From Euborellia annulipes (lineage: Eukaryota; Arthropoda; Insecta; Dermaptera; Anisolabididae), in the NCBI GenBank assembly GCA_023213315.1, contig JAKCPI010016973.1, forward strand, positions 1 through 64,000: a stretch of DNA of 64,000 nt, given 5' to 3'. Each line of letters opens with the position of its first letter. The stretch's first letter is position 1. The notes beneath the pieces are model-generated. The model had not been told where the DNA came from. It ran no database searches and saw only the letters and a program-made list of their open reading frames with translations. Shown here piece by piece: positions 1 to 9,603 of this stretch. The translations under genes were made by a program, and so were the position numbers.

Positions 1-220
1 AAGAATCTTGCTATCCGGCCTAAACGGGCTTATGCCGGATTACCCGGAACTTTTAATATAATGCAAAATTACATATTTATCACTTGGCAAAATCTGTAAT
101 GACACTTTGTTTTCTTAAATAACCCTTTTTTTCTCCAATATCCCGAAGAAGTGGCTTTTCAACACGCCGGATTAGCCGGTATGCCGGAGTATCGAAGTCC
201 GGATTAGCAAGACTCTACTA
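1..220. repeat. pogo/Tigger-like MITE, left end at window edge
   Basis: The right end reads GGATTAGCAAGACTCTACTA followed by TA, the reverse complement of a pogo/Tigger-type terminus (TAGTAGAGTC...). The left end (AAGAATCTTGCTATCCGG) is an imperfect inverted match starting at base 1. Internal CCGGATTA/GCCGGATTAGCCGG repeats are typical of this group. It would lie in an intron or the 3' flank of the CLIP gene. No coding capacity is seen. Confidence 0.6.
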
Positions 221-509
221 TATATCTAAATATATATTTTATTTATTTATTAATTTTATAATTGAATACATATAATGGTGGTATGAGGAAGTAAAATTAA
301 TAAATAAATTAAATAAATTTTTACATTTTGTTTCTTTGAACGGATTGAACAGAACCTCCCATTCCGTTCTATTCTTAACAATTTTTATTGGAAAGATGAT
401 GATGATTTGATTTTTTTTTTTTGGGGGAAGATAGGACATTGTCGAGATGATGATGAAAAAATATGTTTAAATAAACGTACATATGATCGATGACACACAT
501 ATAGAGAAC

Positions 510-3500
510 GAATTGTGGCAGACTAAGCCGGATTTGATCACTTGGACATTGGTGTGCCGGTAAACAAACTCCTTCTGTTTCTCCTGGTAAAGTACATTTT
601 TGCAATTTTGGTTTTCTTTGTCCCTGAAAAAAAAAAAAAATATATATATTAGCTTGGATTGAAAAGTATGGAATTTTTTTCAATCAACGCTCAAATAGAC
701 TGTTCATCGGCCAGACAACATATAGTTTAAGTGGCGAGTCTTGAAAAACCGTTAATAGCCAATTCAGAAGTTAGTTATTCTGGGCGGCAAGAGATGGCGT
801 TAGTTTTCCCCATAGGGAAACAAGCATTTTATTCCATCTCATTTGAAAGGTTCCAAGTAATTAAAGGCAAAAAATTAATTATTTTTTTTAACACAATGAT
901 TAGTAATTTAATTATTTATAAGATATAGACCGAATTTTTTTGAAATATCTTTTATTTAATGCGATTAAGCGTTTCTTTAAGTTGTAGATATTTTAAATAG
1001 CTTTAATTAAAAAAAAAAAAAAAAAAAAAAATATGAATTAAAAAAAAAAAATTTGAGGTCGATAACTTCAACTGGAATCTCTCAAAATCAGCACCTCGAG
1101 ACGCCCACCTTTTTTTTTTTTTTTTTTTTTTAAGGTCTTTTCGGCATCTAAGGCCATTTAGACCCCATCCCTATTTATTTCAAATGATTTGTAGTCAAAT
1201 CAAATGAAATAAATTTTTCTCGCTTGGGACGGGAAGCGAACCCGGGACTCCGGTGCGAGAAGCTAATGTCTTCTCACTGAGCCACGGCTCCCGGGCGACG
1301 CCCACCTTAAGATAGCAAATTTGCGAGATATCTTTGTGCTTATGATGATACAAAATTCCACTCCCTGGAGTCGAATCAGGACATCCACGCTATCGCGGCG
1401 GGTGGATTATCTTTATCCTAGTTCGGCAGCCCAAAATTAAATATTAGATTAAGAATTGATTAATTTGCATTTTTTTTTTACAAGTAGAGTATTAAAATAG
1501 GTGATATTACCAATAAAGTTCCAATAAGAAAACGCTCTTGTGGCTCTGGGCGTTGAGTGGTTGGATATTGAGTGGTTGGATAATAAATCCTCTCCATTCG
1601 TGCGTCTGGACATTAAAAAGAAAATAAATAATTATTGAAAAAATTTATGAATCTTTTATACAATCTAGTGATTACTTTATTTCTTGATTTCAAGACTTCC
1701 CGACTAATATTGGTTTCAAATTAAAAAAAGTTTCCTTAGTCTGACCCTCCTCCTTAATACCTGTCTGAATTGTCTGATTATCTGGATATCATTTGACGGG
1801 CGCCGCGGCTGGTTTTATTAAAAGTTCCCCGATGCAGCTCATTTTAATGTAATTATTTGGAAATTAAGATTTCATAAGTACATTGAGAGGTAATATTAAA
1901 AACAGCTCCATGCGCTTTCTCATGTGATTATTTCACTGTTTATTCTGGAATATGAAAAATTTTTAATAGAAATTTGTATAGTCTAAACGTAGAAGAGATT
2001 CTCTTTATTTTTTTTTCTCTTTAATTAAAACAATAAAATAATTACAGGAGAAAACACATGAGGGGTGAGCCCCCGGGGAGAGGCTTTAATTTGCCTCTTA
2101 GAAGTAAAAGCAATTGTTTTAAATAAAAATTATTATTTGATCGATAAAGTATATCTAAGTCTCAAATAGAAAACTCTCAACTAATTTATATTAGCATAGA
2201 TATGTAAATTTCCCATGTGTGAAACTTATCTCTTATGGTTTTTTGAAAAAATGTATTTAAAAAAAAATTCGGTAGCAGTTACTCTTGAAATAGAAAGAAG
2301 TATAAAAAGTTTTTTAAAATAAGAAGCCCTCGGGGCTTGGCGTAGAGGTTAGCGTGCTAACCTCGTATACCAAACGTCGCGGGTTCGGACCCCAGGCAGT
2401 CCGATGATTTTATTTAAGCCAATTGGATACCAAATGGCTTAAATAAGAATGCCTGGACCCCATATATGCATATTAAATCAATAACGGTTATCGTAAATGT
2501 CTTATATGGCCTGAGTTGCCGAAAAGACAGTGTGAATGTGTGTGTGAGTGTGAGTGTGAATGAGAAAAAAGTGTGAATGTTTAAAAAAAAAAAATAAGAA
2601 AACTATATTAAATATTAGGTTTGTTCGTTTTTAGCTTAGTGGGCGTCCGGCGAATGCGCATTAAGGAAAGGAGTATTATTTTCGTTACTGCGCATGTGAT
2701 CTTTTTCACTACGCATGCGCCGAACGCTCTCGGGCGCCCACTGAACTAAAAACGAACAAACCTAATAAAAGAAAATAATCAACCCAAAAAATTTATTCAA
2801 ATAAAAATTACTTACTTGGAAAGGACGTGTAACCATCCTGAAGGAACCTACTTATTTGTGGTTCTCTACCGGCGGACTTAAAAAAAAAAAAAGAAAAATA
2901 TTTTTATGCTCTTTTTTTTCCTTCACGATTGATTTTATTGTGCATGTTATCTTTTTCACTTCTACACTATTATATTCCCATTGTAATATATTATAACCAA
3001 CAGCGCCGGATTGGGAAGTCAAAGCGGTCTGGGAAAATTCTAGCTCGACCGGCCTCATCTATAGTATATTATATATATTATAATCGCGGAGTGTCCGTCT
3101 GTCCGTCCATCTGTCACACGCTCTGTTTGACCAACTTTGAATTTTGAAACGAAATTTTGCAGTCTTATAGAGAACTTGATGGGGGGTCCAGTCCAGACGC
3201 GAAGCCCAAGGAGGGAGGCACGTCTTCTCATAATTAAGAAAAGGCGAGGGTCCGACGCAGGGGGCAGGAGGGCGAAAAACAAAACGAAAAATTAAATTGT
3301 TAAAATATATAACAATTTATAATCGTATGGAGGAAGGCCGTCTAATTTACAGGTAAGGTGAAGAAAATAGACTTAATTCGGCCCAAAATTATTTATTACC
3401 AATGTCTACGTTTCGGGGACTATACGTCACCCATCCTCAGGACAAAGGTCGTAAAGTCTTTCGTGCCTCCAGCACTCGTGTAATAAATACAACAATAATT

Positions 3501-6500
3501 TGTTGTGTGAAATGATGGCTGTATTTTATTTTAGGGTTCAGCTCACCATATAGCAAAATTTGCAAGTAATTTGGCTATATGGTGAGCTGAACCCTAAAAT
3601 AAAATACATTTCACACAACAAATTATTGTTGTATTTATTACACGAGTGCTGGAGGCACGAAAGACTTTACGACCTTTGTCCTGAGGATGGGTGACGTATA
3701 GTCCCCGAAACGTAGACATTGGTAATAAATAATTTTGGGCCGAATTAAGTCTATTTTCTTCACCTTACCTATAACAATTTAACTATAACTGCCCGAGGCC
3801 CCAAAAAACCAGCGGCCTCTTAAAGCCAACGGCCTCTAAAACTCACGGACTCTTAAAGACTAAGGACTCTAAAACCCTGCGGCCCCTTAAGCCAGAGACC
3901 TCTTAAAGCACGCAGCCTCAAAAAGCCCAAGCCCTAAAAATAGGGATGAAACGATACGAGTAAATACAAGTACTTACTCGATACTTTTCTTTCGATACCA
4001 AGTACTTTTGGAATCGATACTTTGGAATCGAGTACCAAGTAAGTATCGGTCAAAAATACTCGTATCGATACTCGGTTCACTTACGCGATGATTAATTATG
4101 TCGGAAGAACATTTACGTATATTTGTTCTTATTTACAATACAATAGAAATAAGTAGAATGGTTGTACCACTGTATTTTTATTTTTATTATAGGAGTGTTT
4201 AACAGGGAAACACCTTGAAAAATTATTATTTTTGGGTAGTACCTCTAAAACTGAATTTTTTTCTTAGTCATGTTTTTTTTTTTTTTTTTTTTTTTTTGAA
4301 GAACTTGATTTTTTATGGCTGTGGAGATTTAATCAAGATTTGCAGGAACTTTGCAGCAAGGAGATTAAATAAAATTTTTTTATTTAATTTCTATTTGCCG
4401 ACGTTTCGGTCGCCAATCACGACCTTCATCAGGACAAATATTGTCAATTATACATGATTTTAGGTATTTTAATATTCATTGCAATTAAATATACTAATTT
4501 CTTTTTACTTTTAAATGTACAAAAATATTATCATATACTTGCTACTCGGAGGTCTCCCATGCGGAAACGTCGGCAAATAGAAATTAAATAAAAGATTTTT
4601 TTTATTTAAACTCCTGGCTGTAAAGTTCCTGCGAATCTTGATAATATAGGCCCTAAGTACTTACTGCTGTTTTTGCTTATCTTTAATTGTACGAAAAATT
4701 TGACCGATACGAGTAAGTATCGATACTTTTCAATCGATACCGAGTAGGTACTCGATACTTTGCGACCGATACCGGTATCGAGTAAAAGTATCGATACCTC
4801 AATGGTATCGTTTCATCCCTACCTAAAAAGTCAGCTGCCTCGAAAAGACCACGGTCTTTTAAAGCCTAAGGACTCTAAAATTCTGCGGCCTCTTAAAGCC
4901 AACATCTTCTAAAGTCCGAGGCCCCAAAAAGCCAGCGGTCTCTCGAGATTCTCCGATTCTCCCGACCGGCTCCCAATCCGGCCCTTTAAATAGCTTTCAT
5001 TAAAAAAAAATCTGGTGTGACTGGCGCACAGCACACAACTTTCTCTTACCTTCGGTAATCGAAAGTTGTGTTCTGTGCTTGTCACACCAGATTTTTTGTG
5101 TCGACATATATTTAGTTCCCGACAGTACGGAACATTTGAATTCAGATGTAAAATTTATAAGTATGGGAAAATATTTATATTTTGTTACCATGGCAACCAT
5201 TTCTCCTATCCTTCCCTATGAAATACAAGAGTAAAGTGGTCTTCAGAAGATTTCAATCGCAAAATGAGAATATACATTTGAAAGAGCATCTAAAAAATAA
5301 TTGATTTTTGAATTTAAAAAAAAATCGTTGGAGCAAATTTTGAGAAAATCGAAAAAAACTGAAAAAGTACATCAGTAAAGTACTAGTACTCTTTGGCCGA
5401 TTTCGATTAAAAGCTTATTTTTCCGGTCCCGGGGGGTGTTTAACTTAATTATAAAATTTCAACCTCCTAGCTCAATTCCTTCATGCTTAAAATTGAACAC
5501 ACACCCACCCACCCACCCACCCACACACACACAGACAGACCATGTCGCGAAAACCACTTTTTTGGATTCAGGGGACCTCAAAACGTGAAGATCCATCAAA
5601 ATCTCGACATCGAATTTTTGACATGAATCCAATACTTTCTCTCTATATATATATTACATATATACATAGGTAAGAGAAAGTAAAAATTTGAGGTCGATAA
5701 CTTCAACTGGAACCTGTCAAAATCAGCACCTCGAGACGCGCACCTTAAGATAGCAAATTTGCGAGATATCTTTGTGCTTATGATGATACAAAATTCCGCT
5801 CCCTGGAGTCGAACCAGGACATCCACGCTATCGCGGCGGGTGGATTATCTTTATCCTAGTTCGGCGGCCCAAAATTAAATATTAGATTAAGAATTGATTA
5901 ATTTGAATTTTTTTTTTACAAGTAGAGTATTAAAATAGGTGATATTACCTTTAAAGTTCCAATATGAAAACGCTCTTGTGGCTCTGGGCGTTGAGTGAAC
6001 CAGGCTGGAAATTAAAAAGAAAATAAATAATTATTGAAAAAATTTATGAATATTTTATACATTCTAGTGATTACTTTATTTCTTGATTTGAAGACTTCCC
6101 GACTAATATTGGCTTCAAATTACAAAAGTTTCCTTAGTCTGACCCTCCTCCTTAATACCTGTCTGAATTGTCTGATTATCTGGATATCATTTGACATATT
6201 GAATTTTTTATTAAAAAATATTAATCTTGTATTTTTTTATATCATTTAGATTTTTAAAAGTAGAATGAATAGTGCCCTTACAAGCCAAGAATGTTTTTTT
6301 CCCTATGTGATTGTAGAATTTATCTCTTGGCTTGAGGATGTCTTTATCTTGCATCTTTCCGCCCAGAGTAAATTTAAAATATCTAACTAATGGTCGACTT
6401 ATCTCCTTATTTCAAGGATTCGACAAAAATTGGTAAAAATATTTGAAAATAATAATTTTGTGGTTAATATAGGAATACCGTACTTAATTAATTTTATATT

Positions 6501-8019
6501 TTTCTTTCTTTTAGCGAAATAATCATAGTATGAAGGATAGGAAATATATGCTCAAGGACTAGGGTGGAATTTGAGAGGAAAATCCCTCTTTTCTCGAAAG
6601 GTAATGTTAGTAATTATTCAGAAATGAATTCTAGGCCTTAAATCACATTTTGCTAATGAACAGGATAATATTAAAAACAATATATGAATGAAAAAATATC
6701 CCCCTTCACAATTAAATCTTAGCTTAGTTTCTGGCATTTGGATATCAAATGGCTTAAATAAGAATGCCTGGACCCCCTATAGATATATTTACTAATAACG
6801 GGTATCGTAAAAAGTCTTAAATGGCCTAAGTTGCCGAAAAGACTGTGTATGTGAGTGTGAATGGGAAAAGTGTTAAAAAAAAAATTTCATAATTAAGAAA
6901 AGGCGAGGGTTCGCCGCATGCGGGCATGAGCAAGTTGATGGGGGGCGAAGCCTCCATGTCTAGACGTGAAGCTTCTCATAATTAAGAAAAGGCGAGGGTC
7001 AGCAACAGGCGGGACCAAGCCAGTTAGCTGGTCCAGGGTAGCGAAGCCCGCCGAAGGCGGGCGCCGCGGCTAGTTTTATTAAAAGCTCCCCGATGCAGCT
7101 CATTTTAATGTAATTATTTGGAAATTAAGATTTCATTAGTACAGTGAGAGGTAATATTAAAAACAGCTCCATGAGCTTTCTCGTGTGATTATTTCACTGT
7201 TTATTTTCTTTTTCTTTTTTTGAAAAATACTCACACTTTTTTCTCTTTCACACTCACACTCACACACACATTCACGCAGTCTTTTGGCAACTTAGGCCAT
7301 TTAAGACTTTGACGATAACCGTTAATTATTAATATATCTATTGGGAGTCCTGGCATTTCTAGTTAAGCCATTTGGTACCCAAATGGCTTACATATGGTAA
7401 AATCATCGGGCTGCCTGGGGTCCGAACCCGTGACGTTCGGTATAGAAGGTAGGCACGCTATTAACTAAACCAAGCCCGCAGACCACTGTTTATTTTGGAA
7501 TATGAAAAATTTTTAATAGAAATTTGTATGGTCCAAACGTAGAAGAGATTTCCAATTCTCTTTAATTAAAACAATAAAATAATTACAGGATAAAACACAT
7601 GAGGGGTGAGCCCCCGGGGGAGGCTTTCATTTGCCTCTTACTGTGAGAAGTAAAAGCAATTGTTTTAAATAAAAACTATTATTTGATCGATAAAGTATAT
7701 CTAAGTCTCAAAGAGAAAAAACTCCCAACTAATTTATATTAGCATAGATATGTAAATTTCCATGTGTGAAACTTATCTCTTATGGTTTTTTGCAAAAATT
7801 TATTTAAAAAAAAAATTCGGTAGCAGTTACTCTTGAAATAGAAAGTATAAAAGTTTTTTAAAATAAGAAAACTATATTAAATATTTAAAGAAAATAATAA
7901 CCAACCCAAAGAATTTATTCAAATAAAAATTACTTACTTGGAAAGTACGTCGGACCATCTTGGCCAAATAATTGTTCGAAATTTAGAAATAATAAAATAA
8001 TATGAAACCAAAGAATCAT
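510..8019 (-). CDS. CLIP-domain secreted protein (probable clip serine protease), 5' part, five exons
   Basis: Exons on the minus strand in transcript order: 7938-8019, 5949-6004, 2816-2876, 1511-1605, and ~510-623 (3' boundary uncertain). Exon 1 starts MILWFHIILLFLNFEQLFG, a signal peptide, then GQDGPTYFP. Exon phases chain without conflict (1, 0, 1, 0) and donors/acceptors are canonical (GTAAGT, GTAATA; poly-T then AG). The last exon encodes KCTLPGETEGVCLPAHQC, the first three-cysteine block of a CLIP domain, the regulatory module of arthropod zymogen proteases in clotting, Toll and melanisation cascades. Exons 3-4 are a duplicate of exons 1-2: both pairs encode QDG-x-T-x-FP and TQRPEPQERF-x-IGTL. 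The remaining CLIP cysteines and any catalytic domain would lie left of the window, so protease identity is inferred. A non-protease CLIP protein is possible. Exon 3 use is inferred from its splice sites and phase only. Confidence 0.7.
731..1306. repeat. TTAA-flanked MITE (family M, copy 1), interrupted by a SINE
   Basis: Flanked by TTAA at 727-730 and 1307-1310. The left end (GTGGCGAGTCTTGAAAAACC) is a diverged form of the family terminus GGTGCGCGTCTCGAAAAGCC; the right end is CACCTCGAGACGCCCACC. The body (GGCGGCAAGAGATGGCGTTA and onwards) matches 55884-56281, 58395-58792 and 62199-62585. TTAA flanks suggest piggyBac-type mobilisation, an inference because no transposase is present. Confidence 0.75.
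1112..1296 (-). repeat. SINE-B, tRNA-derived, full copy
   Basis: Read on the minus strand: a tRNA-like head with A box GTGGCTCAGTGAG and B box GGGTTCGCTTCCC, a body with an ATTTCATTTGATT.. inverted motif, and an A-rich tail (T-run on the plus strand). It is flanked by a perfect 12-bp target duplication GACGCCCACCTT at 1100-1111 and 1297-1308. The uninterrupted site is seen at 5735-5750. Related truncated copies lie at 43985-44114, 13821-13975 and 53280-53360. Confidence 0.85.
2326..2590 (+). repeat. SINE-A, tRNA-derived, full copy
   Basis: The head has A box TTGGCGTAGAGG and B box GGGTTCGGACCCC. It is followed by a body with inverted halves (TTTAAGCCAATTGGATACC / CCAAATGGCTTAAATAA), GTTGCCGAAAAGAC, then a (GTGTGA)n / poly-A tail. 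Target duplication AAAATAAGAA lies at 2316-2325 and 2591-2600. The empty site is at 7855-7875 in duplicate copy B. Confidence 0.88.
2615..2765. repeat. TA-flanked 151-bp MITE
   Basis: Terminal inverted repeats of about 30 bp begin TTAGGTTTGTTCGTTTTTAG. They continue as CTTAGTGGGCG on the left and TTCAGTGGGCG on the right (read inward). TA dinucleotides flank it at 2613-2614 and 2766-2767, consistent with a Tc1/mariner-type MITE. It is absent from duplicate copy B (around 7885), which gives an empty site. Confidence 0.8.
3065..3290 (+). repeat. R2 dispersed repeat block
   Basis: Contains CGGAGTGTCCGTCTGTCCGT, CTGTTTGACCAACTT, TTGCAGTCTTATAGA and CATAATTAAGAAAAGGCGAG. The same motifs occur in reverse orientation at 39118-39425 and partly at 6888-7060. 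Family unknown. Occurrence in both orientations shows dispersal rather than tandem growth. Confidence 0.6.
3351..3770. repeat. Long foldback element with paired hammerhead-like cores
   Basis: Two arms of about 200 bp (3351-3552 and 3570-3770) are near-perfect inverted copies around a short centre. ATAACAATTTA occurs at 3309-3319 and 3771-3781 and may be a target duplication. Each arm holds TGTC-CTGAGGA-TGGG...CCCC-GAAAC-GTA-GACA (minus strand 3403-3444, plus strand 3677-3718). This fits a hammerhead core with a TGTC/GACA stem I. Confidence 0.8.
3941..4821. mobile_element. Non-autonomous hAT-type element of TATCGATAC motifs
   Basis: Terminal inverted repeats TAGGGATGAAACGATAC / GTATCGTTTCATCCCTA are flanked by a perfect 8-bp duplication CCTAAAAA (3933-3940, 4822-4829), diagnostic of hAT insertion. 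Both subterminal regions are built from palindromic GTACTCGATAC/GTATCGATACTT motifs. A foldback with a hammerhead core is nested inside at about 4317-4650. Confidence 0.88.
4317..4650. repeat. Nested foldback with an intact hammerhead-like core
   Basis: Outer inverted ends are TAATCAAGATTTGCAGGAAC and the complement of GTTCCTGCGAATCTTGATAA. The inner inverted block contains ATTTAATTTCTATTTGCCGACG. On the minus strand 4392-4440 carries CTGATGA, stem II GGTCG/CGACC, GAAAC, GTC, and an 8-bp stem I TATTTGTC / GGCAAATA with one G-U pair. Confidence 0.75.
5003..5685 (-). repeat. R1 compound repeat, complete reverse copy
   Basis: Same order of landmarks as 56657-57339 but inverted: terminal hairpin AAATCTGGTGTGAC...GTCACACCAGATTT, then CATGGCAACCATTTCTCC, AAAGTACTAGTACT, GGGTGTTTAAC, a (CCCA)n/(CA)n tract, AGACCATGTCGCGAAAACC, and an end in TAGGTAAGAGAAAG. 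The two copies fix both ends of the unit at about 683 bp. No coding sequence or known transposon ends were recognised. Confidence 0.75.
6720..7060 (+). repeat. SINE-A 3' fragment followed by R2-like block
   Basis: About 6733-6876 matches the SINE-A body and tail (GGATATCAAATGGCTTAAAT, GTTGCCGAAAAGAC, AAAGTGTT poly-A) without the tRNA head. It is followed by two tandem AATTAAGAAAAGGCGAGGGT segments and a CGCCGAAGGCGGGCG palindrome similar to 9472-9505 and 3230-3270. Confidence 0.6.
7208..7483 (-). repeat. SINE-A, full copy, reverse orientation
   Basis: Reverse-oriented tRNA head (complement of GGGTTCGGACCCC near 7423-7435) and (CACACT)n/poly-T tail at the left. A 13-bp target duplication CACTGTTTATTTT lies at 7195-7207 and 7484-7496. 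Duplicate copy A has the unfilled site CACTGTTTATTCTGG near 1934-1948. Confidence 0.88.
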
Positions 8020-8115
8020 TTTAAATTCTATTCACTAGTGCTTTTCAACTATAAATGACTTGTAATCATGTCAGAGTTCAAATGTCCTTCTCTTCAGTCT
8101 ACCCCCACTTGACTA

Positions 8116-8125
8116 CATTTATATC
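8116..8125 (-). promoter_or_regulatory. Possible TATA box of the CLIP gene
   Basis: Minus strand reads GATATAAATG about 100 bases before the start codon at 8019. No good TCAGT initiator is seen about 30 bases downstream, so this is weak. A hAT element begins only 20 bp further upstream (8145), so this promoter region is very short or has been displaced. Confidence 0.25.
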
Positions 8126-8144
8126 TCATTTAACATACTGACAG

Positions 8145-9595
8145 CAGTGGCGTAACCAGGGGGGGGGCGAGGGGGGGCGCGAGCCCCCCCCCCCGCCCCA
8201 GGCGCATCGAGCCCTTGGCGCCCCCCGAAACCGGCATAGGCGCCCTACGGCCTCTAAGATATAGCCCAGCGAATGTGATTTTATCATATTCTTTTCATCG
8301 ATTGTCTTAAAAAATTGATTGTTTTCTTTTAAAATTATATTACAACTTGAATTCTACTATTTTAAATGAATTTAATTCCAAAAATAATAAATAACGTATA
8401 TAGAGGCTTTATAATTAAAATTTTTTTTATTTTGCAATATATAAGCCTTAATTTGATGTTTTATGGCTGTGGAGATTTACTCAGGATTCGTATAAGCCTT
8501 AATATTTAATTTTTTGAAATTCAAAATTTTTTTAAGCATGAAGGAATTGAGCTATGAGACTGAAATGTTATATTTAAGTTAAACACCCCCGGGACCGTGA
8601 AAATAAGCTTTTAATCAAAATCGGCCAAAAAGTACTAGTATTTTACTGATGTAGTTTTTCAGTTTTTTTCGATTTTCTCAAAATGAAAGGGCTTTTACCA
8701 TTCTTCAGGCCCGCCCGAGCCCGCCCGGAATTTTTTCAAACCCGCCCATTCCCGCCCGAGATTTAGTGAATGAATGAACGAATGTCTAGCAATTTTTAAA
8801 TAAAATTTCATTTGCATGCCCGTCCTCCCGAACCCGTTTATTTAGACTTGCTACCCGCCCGTACCCGCCCGTAATTTTTTCATGGCCTCCAAAGCCCGCC
8901 CGGCCCGGTCCGCGGGCCGGGTAGGTAACGGGCCTACGGGCCAACCTGTACCCGTGCAGGGCTCTAATCGGGGGCTCGGATCCCAGGCAGTCCGATGATT
9001 TTATTTAAGGCATTTGGATACCAAATGTCAAAGTCAAAGTCTTATATGGCCTAAGTTGCCGAAAAGACTGTGTGTGAGTGTGTGTGTGTGTGTGTGAACA
9101 CGATTGCTTAAAAACCAAAGCAGCTAGATCGATGAAATTTGGTATATGCTCCTTACACTAAAATTGTAGATTTCTATCAACTTTTGGAGTAAATACGTCA
9201 CTTGGAAGAAGTACTTTTCCTAATAAGTTTTTTTTAGAAATTTCGATAATTTCAATTTCTTTGTTATATTATGATAAAATACTCAATTTTAAAAAGTTTT
9301 TATTCTTTGATATTTTTCCGAAAACTGAAGAGTTTTTGAAATAATCACAGAAGAAAACGACATTTTTCGTAAAAGCAAAGAAAAATCAAAACAAAATCAT
9401 ACAGGTGTCATTAAAAAACATGTAAATATAAATAAATTCGCTGAGGAAATTACAAGATGCAAAAAACTTGCCCGCCGAAGGCGGGCAATTGCTCGCCGAA
9501 GGCGAGCAAGGGGGTCCAGGGGCGGAGCCCCCTGGAAAATCGGCGCCCTAGTTGAGCTTCGCCCCCCCCGCCCTCAAAGGCTGGTTACGCCGCTG
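8145..9595. mobile_element. Non-autonomous hAT-type element, 1451 bp, perfect target duplication
   Basis: Ends CAGTGGCGTAACCAGG and CTGGTTACGCCGCTG are flanked by the 8-bp duplication ACTGACAG at 8137-8144 and 9596-9603. Subterminal tracts are G/C homopolymer-rich (GGGGGGGCGAG / CGCCCCCCCCG). Inside are an R1 fragment (about 8530-8690), a GC-rich CCCGCCCG block ending GTGCAGGGCTCT (8700-8965, probably another old hAT-type repeat), a SINE-A fragment (8968-9098) and a GCCGAAGGCGGGC palindrome near 9472. No transposase was found. Confidence 0.88.
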
Positions 9596-9603
9596 ACTGA
9601 CAG

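Larger units (their letters stand above)
624..1510. other. CLIP-gene intron between exon 4 and the CLIP exon
   Basis: A long T-run (minus strand) precedes the acceptor at 624-626. The intron is filled mainly by a TTAA-type MITE (731-1306) interrupted by SINE-B. After it comes a tRNA-like block (about 1355-1430), also present at 5790-5870. No further coding sequence was recognised. Confidence 0.55.
1307..2876 (-). repeat. Duplicated exon-intron unit, copy A
   Basis: Aligns over most of its length with 5747-8019: the tRNA-like block, exon 4 versus exon 2, the downstream CTAGTGATTACTTTATTTC block, the GCCGCGGCTGGTTTTATTAA block and the first-exon donor ACTTACTTGGAAAG. Differences are discrete. 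Copy A lacks the ~860-bp segment at about 6196-7057 and carries a SINE (2326-2590) and a TA-MITE (2615-2765) that copy B lacks. Confidence 0.8.
3001..4985. mobile_element. Old hAT-like composite with minisatellite interior
   Basis: Ends are imperfect inverted repeats: CAGCGCCGGATTGGGAAG at the left and the complement of GGGCCGGATTGGGAGCC at the right. The interior has a degenerate ~20-bp minisatellite (CGGCCTCTTAAAGCC type) at 3790-3940 and 4830-4945, split by a younger hAT MITE. It also holds the R2 block (3065-3290) and a long foldback (3351-3770). No transposase remnant was recognised and the target duplication is not clear. Confidence 0.45.
5747..8019 (-). repeat. Duplicated exon-intron unit, copy B
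   Basis: Partner of 1307-2876. It contains exons 1 and 2 of the CLIP gene, an extra ~860-bp segment (about 6196-7057) with a SINE-A fragment and an R2-like GC-rich block, and its own SINE-A (7208-7483). Sequence shared with copy A is highly similar, so the duplication looks fairly recent. Confidence 0.8.

Noticed and set aside
375..509. Extension of the CLIP frame beyond about position 510
   Set aside because: After QCPSDQIRLSLPQF the frame turns into low-complexity, non-CLIP sequence; candidate donors lie at 499-510, so it is treated as intron.
731..928. 65-codon frame starting MASLEKPLIANSE
   Set aside because: Lies inside a TTAA-flanked MITE whose other copies do not keep the frame.
1355..1435. 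Possible tRNA gene on the minus strand (also 5790-5870), with a perfect T-arm (CCTGG / CCAGG) in the 5790 copy
   Set aside because: No matching acceptor stem and no normal D-arm/anticodon layout; it is duplicated as part of an intron, so a SINE or tRNA pseudogene is more likely.
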